Shown here: positions 33,480 through 43,805 of the stretch, one piece after another
Numbering within the stretch: the first letter of the stretch is position 1
Layout of the letters: every line of letters begins with the position of its first letter
Assembly: GCA_016271365.2 (NCBI GenBank)
Contig: CM057456.1
Location: 167,727,501-167,791,500, forward strand
Origin: Neoceratodus forsteri
Taxonomy: Eukaryota; Chordata; Ceratodontiformes; Ceratodontidae
Direction of reading: 5' to 3'
Length of the DNA stretch: 64,000 nucleotides
Made by a program: the position numbers and the translations under genes
The notes under the pieces: model-generated
The model's input: the letters and a program-made list of their open reading frames with translations, nothing else
The model's database searches: none
What the model was told of the DNA's origin: nothing

Positions 33480-34045
33480 TCACTTACAAGTGTTGCACAC
33501 AACACAGCCAAACATGTCAGGAACCAGCATGTTGTGCTGTGTGCATCAACCATGGTGCACATGACTGCAGTGGTGGTGTACAAAGCAAGGCTCTGTACAC
33601 AGTGTGCACCAGTTACCACACCACTGGTGTATGCTGCAGGACACAGACATCCAGGTTCAACCTGGATTCACAGGCACTTACACATGTTGCACACAACACA
33701 GCCGAACATGTCAGTGATCAGCATGGTGTACTGTGTGCATCAACTGTGGTGCACATGACTTCAGTGCTGGTGTACATAGCAAGTCACTGTACACAAAATG
33801 CACCAGTCAGCACACCACTGGTGTATGCTGCAGGACACAGACATTCAGGTTCCTCCCCAGGTCACTGCCAGGATGGGGCACAGGCACGTACACATGTTGA
33901 ATACAATACAGCCAAACATTGCATGGACCAGCATGCCGTACTGTGTGCATCAACCATGGTGCACTTGACTACAGTGGCTGTGTACATTCTAGGGTGTTGT
34001 ACACAATGTGCACCAGTCACCACACCACTGGTGCATGCTGCTCTG
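33480..34045. repeat. about 205-bp tandem repeat, near 2.7 copies
   Basis: Units share GTTGCACACAACACAGCC (33,493 and 33,687; a diverged copy near 33,897), TGTGTGCATCAAC, and CACCACTGGTGTATGCTGC (33,620, 33,811 and a GTGCATGCTGC form near 34,028). Spacing is 190-210 bases. Confidence 0.7.
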
Positions 34046-36240
34046 CAGACTGGATGTGTCTGACATCTCTGTCAGTTCTGGTGCACCCTACATAGAGTGT
34101 GGCCTGAGTCAGACTAGGCCTTCAGGATAGCCTGACATGTCCCGGTAGGCCCCTCTCTGGTGGTAACCTGACAACCATATATGCCCTGAGACTCACTGCA
34201 TGTATCAGCCATATCCTACCTGACTGGTGGCCACTGTAGGTATCATTATGGTGCCATCACAGCTCCAAGGTAGCACAGTGATGCTACCCATTCATATGAT
34301 TGTACCAACCCAGGCCCACTCCCATTGCTTGCCCCAGTGGGTCTCTATAGCCATTATCCAGGTGGGCCACTTGTACCGTGGTCAAACCAGGCATATGTCT
34401 CGCATGACTGGGCCTGCGCAGGTCACTGGTTGCCCGACGTCACCAACCCCCTGACTATATAGCTGGCCTGCCCATATGCAGTGGAGTCACCATATCCTAG
34501 TCAGCACTGTGTCAGTTAGCCACCATCAAAGCTGCGGCCTGCTGCACTCACACACAGTCCCCTACATGCATCATCCACTGATGGCCCCACAGTTTGCTAC
34601 CCATCAATGGCACTGAATATGCCAGCAGTGCAAAGGCACTCCCACTGCCACTCTCCGAGGCATGCGGCTGGTCATGGTGGTGTACCGATACCACAATGAC
34701 AGATGCCTGCCACCTGAAGAAAGTCAGAATACACAGTTATGGCTGCAAGGAGGGACAGGCCTGATCAGCTGTGAGGAGACACATCCCTGCCTGTGAGCAA
34801 TGTTACCATCCCCCATGTCAGCTGTCCCGTGGCACATGTTGCTCGCATCTACAGGGTCTTGGCCATGGGAGAGCATGGTAGAGAGACATAGAGCAGCATG
34901 CTGGTGGCAAGTATATGTACCACAGTGGAGTGCACACAATGTGACACAGCCATGTGACACTATTGGCCCACTGCCCCATGTGCAAGCTGAGTGTCCACCA
35001 CCAGAATCCGTGACATGACGTCCCCACAGAGATGCATCCATCATGGTTGCCCACACAGAGACACCCATTGCCAGACACTGACACTGGTGGCATAGTGTGG
35101 ATGTTTGGTGGATAGCTCAGCACACTTTTGGGCCAGGGGTGTAAGGGGCACTTTGCCTCCCTCCCTCCCTGCATAGGGTCACCATTACCCATCGGGCCGT
35201 CCTGAGCAGGTGAATATGGGTGATGCATTCCCTACACATGCAACTCTGGTACTTTGTGTCTTGTACCACCCAAGGCCTGGCACACTGTTGACACTGTGAA
35301 TGGCTGCCCATTGTGCCATGTCCCAGTGGGGCAGGACCACAGCCACCCCACCTGCACCCCCAGGGGCGATGCAGTCTCCTATGCTGCTACCACCCATCAA
35401 GCAACACAGGCAGTGCAGGGTCCATATCACCTGTATAGCATGTATGGCATTGGCAAGGCATACTCCACCAGAGCTAGATAAAGCCATGTGAACAATGGGG
35501 AGGCCCAGACTCAACACTCATGACAGTGGTAGGGCCATGGCCAAAACATTGCCACCTGTACAGGCACCTACACATGAACTCATGTAACCCCAAGTGTCAT
35601 ACACAATGCAGAGTACTCACCTGTGCACTGCTCCTCTTCAGTACTGGGCTGAGCTCCATCATGGTCTGGAGACCCCTCCCAGGACACCCTCTGGCACTAC
35701 TGACCCTGTGTTGTCTGGTTCCTGACCTGCGTGTGTTGGGCATCGGGATCTGTAGGCAAGGAAATGGGAGGTATAGTTAGTCCCCCACAGTGGTACATCA
35801 TTCTATGTTCAGCACACACTACCAAGTATAACTGCCCATATGCCTATAACATGCCCCAGACACAACATATTAATTTCCTCAGGTGGACAGGCTGGTCAGG
35901 GCTGCAAGTTATCCATGGCACCATTTGTGGCACTACACACATGCATACTCTGAAATGCTTGCAGATGGTATTGCCCAGCCATGGTGTACACCATATCATG
36001 CTGTGCCCACTATCAGCCAGCTCCCCTGACCCTTATATCACCAAGAATACATGCCAGCCACACACCTAGTCTGGGCATTGTAGGCATGGGTATGCATGGT
36101 GCACCAGGTAACACATGACTAGGGCAAGCACAGCATACTGGCACAACTGCTGTGGGGCCTGGATACATTATGTGTGTGTGCCCACACTGGTCTATACATG
36201 TCTGGACCCCTGCACACTACCTTTGCACCCCATGCAGTGC
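34046..36240. other. non-coding interior of the TG/CA-rich block
   Basis: No recognisable domain is seen. The open frames are short and explained by low stop frequency. The pyrimidine run CTCCCTCCCTGC near 35,158-35,170 is the only simple sequence. Confidence 0.35.
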
Positions 36241-36242
36241 CC

Positions 36243-36765
36243 AATTCATTGAATCATTACTCAAGGAAAGGATTGTGACATACCTTGAATCGAGTGGACA
36301 GCAAGATCCGAGACAGCATGGTTTCACAGCAAGCAGGTCTTGCCGAACAAACCAGATAGATTTCTTTGACTGGGTGACAAGGGAGTTTGATCAGGGAGGG
36401 GTGGTAGATGAGGCCTACCTGGATTTTAGCAAGGCCTTCAATACCATCCCACATAAAAGGCTAATAAACAAATTGAGCAGCCTGGGAGTCGGATACGGGG
36501 TTGTAAACTTGGTTAGAAATTGACTGAGCAGTAGGACACAAAAGTTGGTAGTGAATTGAGTTCAGTCCGTAGAAAGGGAGGTGACCAGCAGGGTGCCTCA
36601 AGGATTGGTGCTAGGCTCAGTCCTCTTTAATGTCTTCATAAGCGACATTGCAGAGGAGCTGAAGGGGAAGGTGTGCCTCTTTGCAGATGACACAAAGATC
36701 TGCAATAGGGTAGACACACCACAGGGTGTGTGTGGAAAATATGAGAAGGGACCTGAGCCACATTA
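36243..36765 (+). mobile_element. CR1 LINE, internal RT fragment
   Basis: The frame reads QFIESLLKERIVTYLE, HGFTASRSCRTNQIDFFDWV, then YLDFSKAFNTIPHKRLINKL with the first catalytic Asp, TSRVPQGLVLGSVLFNVFISDI and LFADDTKICNRV with the catalytic Asp pair. Two in-frame stops occur (after LVRN at about 36,522, and after KLVVN). The fragment lacks both the 5' part and the CR1 3' end, so it is not a simple 5'-truncated insertion. It lies in the Harbinger-like block. Confidence 0.88.
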
Positions 36766-36769
36766 ACAT

Positions 36770-37760
36770 GTCATTACAAGTATGTCTGTATACAGCAGCA
36801 TGCCAGATTGTGCCTGAGCTATATAAGGGTGCACACTGCACCACCTAGACAACACAGATGACCTGCAGGCAAACAAAGGTAAGTGTCCCAATGGAATGGC
36901 CTAGAATTACATGTGGACAGCATGCAGAGAACTATATGTATGTGTTGGCCTCAGCATGTCCCACAGATGCATGTGGCATGTACAATGCTCCCAGAATGAT
37001 CTGGCACCGTCCCTGTAACTCAGAGGAGATTTCCTTGTGTTCCTGTATACAGTATATTTGTCCTATGTGGGCTGACATGCACTATCGTCCTGTATAACCA
37101 CTGCAGCTCTATGGGGCAAATTTCTTGGTAGATGGCTCTAAAGCCCAGTAACATACAGGAATCCCTTTAGTCCTAGGAGCACTGCATGTACTACATAGGA
37201 GTACCAGATCTACAGGGCATTCTGTACTGTACAGGGTCCTCAAACCATGTAAAGTACTCCTGTCTCCATACCTGTGCAACAGCTCTATGGGACAACAGAG
37301 CCTGCATGCATCTATATGCCATGCTGTACTCACAGCGTTACATGGGATCTGGGCAATGAAGCCACAAAGAGCACGACACAGCCTTATGGGAGCAAGTATT
37401 CTGGAACCTTCCATGTTGTACTCTGGTGGACATTGTAGATGGTTTACCTGTGTATCCACTGTAGCACTGTGTATACATGGTCTAAGTACACATGTCCTTT
37501 GGGTTCCATGTCATAACGGCGATTGCAGAAAGGTGATCGTCATTTGGGTGAGTATACATCCCCAAAAATCAATTTTGGCAATGTACACTTGCGGCACACA
37601 GCAAAAGGGCTCTGGAGACTTAGGTTTTTTTTTTATGTGTGGGGCTGCACACCACCCCCCCATGTGGGCTTCACCTCCCTGCACCCACTACTAAAGGATT
37701 CTCAACTCCAGGGGAGTGCATATCGGGGGAGTGCAAAAGAAAAAAAAAATTTCCCAGACC
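36770..37760. other. non-coding part of the TG/CA-rich block
   Basis: Nothing assignable is seen. A T-run at 37,626-37,635 and an A-run at 37,740-37,750 flank a short GC-rich stretch next to the SINE head. Confidence 0.3.
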
Positions 37761-37860
37761 GGTGCAAAAATGATCTTGCACCCAGAACCGAACCTGGCGC
37801 CCTCCCAACTCTAGCCTGCCACCAACTCACTATGCCACACAGGCAGCTCAGCAGACCACC
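37740..37860 (-). mobile_element. tRNA-like SINE head
   Basis: On the minus strand, GAGCTGCCTGTGTGGCATAG then TGAGTTGG gives an A-box-like TGGCATAGTGAGTTGG, and GGTTCGGTTCTGG a B-box-like element about 40 bases further on. An A/T-rich stretch follows. It is either a short SINE or an old tRNA pseudogene. Confidence 0.45.
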
Positions 37861-37984
37861 ACTGTACTACACACCACAAACTCTCCCTCCCTCCCCTAAC
37901 ACCCATTACACGGTGTGGTCCCTCCCTACCGCGTGTGTATACATAGCGACATCCTGTTGCTATATTCTCTGACCCCCTATCCAG

Positions 37985-38608
37985 TCACCCTCCCTGCCTG
38001 GTAGCCCTGTGCACAGGCACCATGATTGAGTCACCCTTTTTCAAGGCACTGAATTGCAGTCGCCATCATCACAGGCTACCCTTCTTTGCCCTGTACAGTA
38101 TGGGCCAACCTATTCAGTTGTGGGTCCTGCTATGGGAATTGTGGGTACTCAGCAAAAAAACTGAGTTACAGAAATTCAGAACTCAAGGATGCGGCTACTA
38201 CCAAAATACTGTCTAAATGTATTTATAATATCAGTAAAGCACGTTAATGCAGGGAAAACATTAGGGTATATGCTACATCACTTGATCAATTATCACGGGG
38301 GCCACAACCTCCAAAATACACCCAGACCTGCAATGACGGTGGCACGGCAGGTCAAGATATCAGCACTGTGGTGTGACTCTACAGTCACATAAAATGGCCA
38401 CTCCATCTCAAAACAGTGCAACAAAAGAACAAGGCACACAAATTGTTAATTGTTAAGTTTTTTCTTGTAATATCAATGAAAGTATGCAGGAAATGCAAAT
38501 CACAATATGGACTACATGTTACACACTCAAGATCCAAAAATTCCAAAAATGTTGTATAGTCAAAGCAGATAGTCAGTTAGCATGTACATTGCTGATTAAT
38601 CAGATTGT
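37985..38608. other. unassigned DNA with a diverged dimer repeat
   Basis: The blocks around 38,215-38,300 and 38,460-38,535 look like diverged copies of each other (TAATATCAGTAAAGCACG against TAATATCAATGAAAGTATG), about 245 bases apart. No gene is visible. Confidence 0.35.
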
Positions 38609-39048
38609 TTAAAAAGAGCCTTTCCTGGTTATACTTCTGCTAATACTTCAGCTAATACTTTGTTTGTAGGACAACAGAAGGCCTAAGCCCATGAATGCTG
38701 TCCCCACTACTCAGTGGTGATAACCAAAGTTATCTTCCCTACAAAATTTGTCTAGTCGGGCCTTAAAAGTTAAGAAATTGGTAGTTTCTATAACATCACA
38801 TGGAAGTTATCATTTTGAATGCTCAGCTGGAGTCTTACCTGCCCCATAGTTCAGTAGTACTGAAATTATAATTTTATCTTTGCTAGAATTCGAGAGGGAA
38901 AGGATGATGATTTGGATCCATGGAGCCAAGAGCCTGATCCCTTCCTTTACCTGATCTTGAGACTTGCCCCAGGCTCTCCCTTTTTGTGATGTAAAATTAA
39001 AGAGAGCGTGAGGGCACACTCCACAGAGTTGTATAGGGACCCATTTTT

Positions 39049-40142
39049 TATTGCCATAAACATTTTATTACATTTTTAAAGTTAACAAACATAAAATATC
39101 ACCTAACAAAAATTATGACCACAGCAACTTGAACAAAAAATACTATAGAAAAAGTACGTCACATCCATACAAAATATAGTCAATTAGTAAGATAGTCCAT
39201 AAAAACAATATGAAAGTAAATATACTGAGAAATACATTCAGTACAATCATTAAGAGAAATACAACCATTTAGAGGTATTGAACAGGTTTAGGATAAGAAA
39301 AAGGGAAGGAAGTTAAACCCTGTCTAGCCATTGTATCCAAAATATAAATTGTGCAGAATATATAAGAAGCAAACCAGATAAAATACACAAAACACTATAT
39401 CTAGTACACATCAATTAAAAACAGATTAACAGAGGCAATAATGTATTAAGAAAAGGAGGGGCAGGGGAAGGGATGAAAAGAGGAGGGGGAGGGAAACGAA
39501 AAGGTAAGGGAGAGGGGGGCGAATGGAGGGGGGAGATAGGCAGATAATCAGCCTGCACAAAAATACGCATTCTGAGGTCAAATATCAGAATCTTCCCTAA
39601 AATCACCAAATATTAGGTGAGGGGGCATAGTCTCCTGGAACTTATCTGTCAACCATCTGGGAGACAAGGAAGCAAAGAGGCTCTAGGGAATTTAGCAATA
39701 AAAGATTGCCATATCCGAAGGTAGGTGGGTAGTTTACCCAACATAAGGCGGGAGGTCTTCTCATAACGGGCCATGAGGGAAAAAAGGTTCGGCCACTCAT
39801 CATACTGTGGGGAGTCCGACTCACTCCAATGACACAGGACGACTCTTTTTGCTGTAATCAGAGCACATATTAGCCACAGCATCTGAGTATTGGAGAGAAA
39901 AAAATTTACCTGAGGAATTCCCAGTAGTATCAAACAAGGATCCCTAACTCCAAGATTGGAGATAATCAGAGAGCAAGTGGCCCTTACCCTGGTCTAGTAC
40001 AAGTCAATACTAGGGCAGGACCAGAGAATGTGAGTTAGAGAGGACTGGGGAGAGGAACACGGCCAACAATTACTATCGCTTATAAGGTCAGCATGATGTA
40101 ACTATTGATGAGTGTGATAAACCCAGTGAAGGATCCTGAACT
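39049..40142 (-). mobile_element. L1/Tx1-like LINE, 3' part
   Basis: On the minus strand, 40,130-39,600 encodes the end of an L1-type ORF2: SNCWPCSS, then THILWSCPSI (the Cys...H.LW.CP motif after RT), then SEDSPQYDEW-like and KTSRLMLGKLPTYLRIWQSF. The 3' UTR (39,049-39,600) is A-rich on the plus strand and includes a purine-rich run at 39,450-39,540. The upstream piece lies across a CR1 at 41,246-41,332, and the whole has an 18-bp target duplication. It is 5'-truncated, as usual for this class. Confidence 0.7.
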
Positions 40143-41245
40143 AGAAACATGGAAACATAGACTTTGAAGGCAGATAAGGACTGCTTGGCCCACCAAGTCT
40201 GATCATTTCCCTACCTACTGGATAAGCTGCAGATACTAGTTAACCAACAGCCTACTTCTTCCTAACCCCCACCAGAATTGCCTTATGTCTGCCCCATGCA
40301 TTCTTGAATTTCCCTACTGTTTTTGACCCCACAACCTCCTCAGTAAGGCTGTTGTATGTGTCCACCACCTTCTCCATAAAAAATACTTCCTCACGTTGCC
40401 CTGAGCTATCCCTCCTATCTTAAAATTGTGCCCCTTGCTCTTGCACATCTCTTTTCTGAAAGATGCTACCTCTTAGACTTTATTGATTCCCTTGAGGTAC
40501 TTGAATGTTTCTATAATGTTCCCCCCCTCTCCCTCCTTTCCTTGAGGGTATACATATTATGCTCCTTTAGTCTCTCTTCATATGGCTTCTGGTGCAGACC
40601 CTACACCATTTTAGTTGCCCTCCTCTGGACTGCCTCTAACCTGTCTATGTCCTTGTGGAGATGTGGTCTCCAGAACTGCATGCAGTACTCCAGATGGGGT
40701 CTCACCAACTGTCTGTACAGAGGGATAACAACTTCCTGTTTTCTACTGGTGATGCCTCTCCCTATACATCCCAGTATCCCCCCAGCCCTCCTTACTGCCT
40801 TCTCGTGTTGCTTCCTTACCTTTAGGTCATCTGACATGACTACTCCAAGGTCCCTTTCCATTTTTGTTGTTGTTAGTACCCCACCCCTCCATTGTGGGCT
40901 ATTCCCCCGGGTTTTTGTTTCCCAGGTGCATTACTTTGCACTTCTTTGCAGTGAATTTAAGCTGCCATATTTTTGACAATTTCTCCAACCTTGCCAAGTC
41001 CCTTCTTATCCTTTCCACCCCCCCCCACACCTTGTATATTAACCCTGTTGCAGATCTTTGTGTCATCTGCAAACAGGCATACTTTTCCTTCCAGTCCCTC
41101 TGCAATGTCACATACAATGACATTAATAAGGACCAGTCCCTGTACTGAACCCTGTGGTACCCCACTAGTAACCCCGCTTTCTTCAGAGTGGACTCTGTTT
41201 ACTATTACCCTCTGTGTCCTGTTGTCCAGCCAATGTTTTTATCTG
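40143..41245 (-). mobile_element. CR1 LINE, 5'-truncated, inside the L1-like LINE
   Basis: The minus strand carries HWLDNRTQRVIVN, then EESGVTSGVPQGSV (RT block), then VCLFADDTKICNRV with the catalytic Asp pair (about 41,050-41,085). Next come ERDLGVVMSDDLKVRKQHEK and AGGILGCIGRGITSRKQEVV (40,790-40,861), YRQLVRPHLEYC, and the 3' end GGCAGATAAGGACTGCTTGG with an ATGTTTCTA tail at 40,143. Single-base frameshifts separate the blocks. Confidence 0.9.
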
Positions 41246-41332
41246 AATAGATTGAGCCTGCAGCTTCCTAACCGAGCAATGGGCCATGATCCACACCTGC
41301 TGCCAATCAGTGGAAGAAATATGGGTACCTAG
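41246..41332 (-). mobile_element. L1-like LINE, upstream fragment beyond the CR1
   Basis: STDWQQVWIMAHCSVRKLQA on the minus strand matches the W..VW..A..CS block that precedes the WY.TP motif in L1-type ORF2. It continues logically into the segment that starts at 40,142. Confidence 0.5.
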
Positions 41333-41377
41333 GTATAGGGACCCATTTTTAAGTTCTTTTTTTTAACATTTTATGGT

Positions 41378-41460
41378 GCTGACATCAACAAATCAAGGCT
41401 ACTACTCAACTAACAAGCACCTTGTTAGTTGAGCGGTGGCCTTGATTTGTTTTCGTCAGC
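41378..41460. repeat. long hairpin in the right arm of the TTAA element
   Basis: Two 40-base arms (41,378-41,417 and 41,421-41,460) are complementary except for about seven positions, with a 3-base loop. The mismatches are mostly C/T and G/A differences. Confidence 0.85.
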
Positions 41461-42004
41461 AGCCTAAAATTTTGAAAAAAAATTACTTAAAAATGCGTCC
41501 CTCTACAACTCTATGGAGTGTGCCTCTGTGGTTTCTATACTTTTACATTGCAAAACGGGCATGACTCCAAATCAGGAAGTGGAAGGGATCAGGCTCTTAG
41601 CTCCACAGAGCCAAATTACAATCCCTTCCCCCTCAAATTCTGACAATAATAAAATGATAATTTCTGCACCACTGAACTTTGGGGAAGGTAAGGCTCCTAT
41701 TGTGTTTCTAGAGGGGAATTTCAAAGCCAGCAGGAAAGGTCCTCTTTAAAAGCACAATGTAGAGGTAAGTTCAAAAGCAATTGTACAATCTCCAGTAGAA
41801 ATGTAGTTTGAAAGCTCCTGTATCAACAAAACATTGTCTGCAAAGCTAGTGGCAATTCAAAGTCCTTTATACTGTAGGTACACCACAGTCTTGAGAATCA
41901 AGACTTTTTAAGCAGGCTGGTAATGATAAATCTGAGATTTCATATTAACAGGAGTCTAATAATCATTACAGTACAGTGACCCTAGTACTTGTCTATTAAG
42001 TTAC

Positions 42005-42261
42005 AGTAGATTTGGTTGCCATTTCAGCTTTTCGTGCCCCCATTGATGGGTGCACTGTGGCACAATTAGAAGTGTCCCGTATGTTTCTTAAGGGCATTCT
42101 GTACATGTGTCTCTAATCTGTAAAATTCAGAAAGTCCTCACAGCTTTTTGTTTCATTTTCCCCTGTAATGAAGGCACCCCATGACTGAACAGTGTCTGTC
42201 CAAATGGCTGGCCAACTGTATTCTGTTTTGTTATAGGAAGCACAGCAAGGAACTTCTTGGT
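42005..42261 (+). pseudogene. DIRS 2 tyrosine recombinase remnant, part 1
   Basis: AAGGGCATTCTGTACATG at 42,089 matches the recombinase region of DIRS 1 at 24,365. TEQCLSKWLANCILFCYR at 42,184-42,237 matches SKQCLSKRLANCIVFCYK of DIRS 1. The middle of the domain is deleted. Confidence 0.75.
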
Positions 42262-42577
42262 GTTAAGAACAAGGGGACACAATTTAAAGATGGGGGGGCA
42301 GTTCAGGGGCAATGTGAGGAAGTATTATTTCACAGAGAGGGTAGTGGATGCATGGAACAGCCTTCCTGAGGAGGTTGTGGGGTCTAAAACTGTGGGAGAA
42401 TTCAAGAATGCATGGGACAGACATAAGGCAATTCTTGTAGGGGGTAGGAAGAAATAGGCTGTTGGTTAACTAGGATTTGCGGCCTATCCTGTAGGTAGGG
42501 AAATGGGCAGACTAGATGGGCCAAGTGGTCCTTATCTGCCTTCAAAGTCTATGTTTCATGTTTCTATGTTTCTATCC
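42262..42577 (+). mobile_element. CR1 LINE 3' end
   Basis: The plus strand encodes KNKGTQFKDGG and EVLFHREGSG-like blocks of the CR1 ORF2 end, then the WNSLPEEVVGSKTVGEFKNA block (42,347-42,410). The 3' end GGGCCAAGTGGTCCTTATCTG is followed by repeated ATGTTTCT (42,552-42,577), the clearest example of the octamer tail in this window. It splits the DIRS 2 recombinase gene. Confidence 0.9.
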
Positions 42578-42860
42578 ATGGCCAGTCTGCCCATGACATG
42601 GCCACTTCTGTTGCCTGTTTTTAGAATGTTTCTGCAGCGGACATATGAGCTACTGCTACATGAAGTACTCTGTATACTTTCACTTACCATTACAGTATGG
42701 ATATCGTTTCTCACAAATATGTGAGTTTTGGCCTTGTGATACTGCAAGGCCTCCTGTCATGATGTCACATCAGACTTTACTAGCCTCCCTGGGTACTTAG
42801 TGAACTACTGGGGAACTGTTTCAAAGGTACGGTCCTATCAGGAGATGTCCTCAATGAAGA
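42578..42860 (+). pseudogene. DIRS 2 tyrosine recombinase remnant, part 2
   Basis: CATGACATGGCCACTTCTGT at 42,590 corresponds to the HxxRG-MATS box of DIRS 1, and FLQRTYELLLHEVLC to its following helix. The catalytic box itself is altered. Confidence 0.55.
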
Positions 42861-43292
42861 AAGAACAATTACTGTACACTGACAGTAGATCTTCAAGTGA
42901 ACTACTTCCATTGGGCTGCAGTCTACCCTCCCTCCTTCCCCCTTATTGAGACATACCATAAGCTGGCAGAATTGCCTACTGCCTTGTTGGTGGTGTCCAT
43001 ATGCCATATGTTTAATATTTTTTCCAGTCCTATGCCTCTCTTTGTGTACCTGATCCTGATTTGGTCTCCTGGTTCCTCCCAGAAAGGTATCTGCTGAGAT
43101 TGTCTCCTGAGAGGAAATGAAGGGTGATGTGGCCACCAATATTTTACAGGCATCAATATGCTATGTCATCATGGGAAGTTCCTGGTTAGCAAAAGTTTCT
43201 GAGTGGCCCTGACACCAGTGGCTTACAGAGCCAAAGGTGTGACTCAAAGGAGGAGATTCTCTTGAAGACCTACTGTTATAGTAATTGTTTAA
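42860..43292 (-). repeat. DIRS 2 internal complementary region and right end
   Basis: ACAATTACTGTACACTGACAG through AGATCTTCAAG (42,865-42,898) is complementary to 43,253-43,290 (CTCTTGAAGACCTACTGTTA and beyond), the same relation as in DIRS 1. Confidence 0.7.
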
Positions 43293-43590
43293 TTGTTCTT
43301 TCTCTCTTTCACTCTAAATTTCTGCTTCCTCAGGAATCTTCTACTCAGATCAGGATAAACCCTGCTGGGGGCACTTGATCAATATCACCATGATTCCCAA
43401 GGATTTTGTGAGTCACTACCAGTAGGAACTTTAAGCACTCACCTGGAGAATATTGCAGCTTTTGCTCCCATACCAAACTAAAGCTAATTTAACTGCCAGT
43501 CACCCTTCAGTGCCAAGCAAATGGCACCCCTTCAGAACCATCAGTCAGTGGCAAGCTGACCTAGAGCTCAGATGAGGCTGCTGGAGTTAA
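43293..43590. other. unassigned DNA right of DIRS 2
   Basis: No assignable feature is visible. Confidence 0.3.
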
Positions 43591-43805
43591 CTTTTTAAAA
43601 ATCTAGTAGACATAGGGGGAGCTGAACCTCCTAGGTGGCTACATTTCCTTTACTGCAGCTAGGTGGACTGGAGCAGTGTGAGGTTAAGTGATTTGCTTAA
43701 GGTCACATTGTGGATTTTTGGCTTTGGTGGGGTCTGAACCTGTGATTTTCTGATTCTTAACCTGGAATTCCAACCATTAGACAACACCGCCTCTTTTTAA
43801 ATTGT
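43590..43805 (-). mobile_element. CORE-SINE/MIR-like SINE
   Basis: Read on the minus strand: a tRNA-like head with A-box-like TGTCTAATGGTTGGA and B-box GGTTCAGACCCC (43,730-43,797). It is followed by ATGTGACCTTAAGCAAATCA then CTTAACCTC, the MIR-type core (TGTGACCTTGGGCAAGTCACTTAACC in general form). Confidence 0.8.

Larger units (their letters stand above)
32217..37980. mobile_element. Harbinger-like TG/CA-rich block, probably a decayed or non-autonomous relative of the element at 9.5-18 kb
   Basis: It begins with a hairpin made of CTATATTCAGAGGCATAG (32,222-32,239) and its complement, the same GCTATATTCAG motif as the right end of the intact Harbinger. The interior (32,800-37,500) has the same unusual richness in TGCA, CATG and GTGC. 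The minus-strand frame at 32,585-32,950 is weakly like a Myb-protein tail. I see no transposase block. The right end near 37,950-37,980 (GCTATATTCTCTGACC) is a guess. It contains the tandem-like block 33,480-34,040, a CR1 piece and a SINE. Confidence 0.4.
39031..41350. repeat. 18-bp target-site duplication of the L1-like insertion
   Basis: GTATAGGGACCCATTTTT occurs at 39,031-39,048 and again at 41,333-41,350 in direct orientation, exactly bracketing the LINE sequence. Confidence 0.85.
38613..41745. mobile_element. TTAA-flanked inverted-repeat DNA element containing a LINE insertion
   Basis: TTAA lies at 38,609-38,612 and 41,746-41,749. The ends are inverted: AAAGAGCCTTTCCTGG on the left against GCAGGAAAGGTCCTCT on the right. 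Inverted similarity continues far inward, for example the complement pair near 39,008-39,048 and 41,490-41,530. Removing the LINE insert (39,049-41,332) leaves an element of about 850 bp made of two long arms. TTAA targets suggest a piggyBac or Kolobok relative. No transposase is present. Confidence 0.65.
26829..43292 (+). mobile_element. DIRS-type element 2, left end missing, broken by nested insertions
   Basis: Pieces collinear with DIRS 1 lie at about 26,829-29,035 (gag and RT), 30,114-30,253 (start of RNase H), 31,096-31,446 (RNase H), 31,863-32,216 (linker), 42,005-42,261 and 42,578-43,292 (recombinase and right end). The left terminal repeat is absent, apparently lost at the junction with the L2-like tail. 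Gaps are filled by separate elements listed here. Confidence 0.85.

Noticed and set aside
33410..34063. 217-codon open frame in the TG/CA-rich block
   Set aside because: It follows the roughly 205-bp tandem repeat and low stop frequency; the translated sequence is a repeat of itself with no domain.
37740..37860. functional tRNA gene
   Set aside because: A- and B-box-like elements are present, but I could not build a cloverleaf with a proper acceptor stem and no terminator is seen; a SINE head is likelier.
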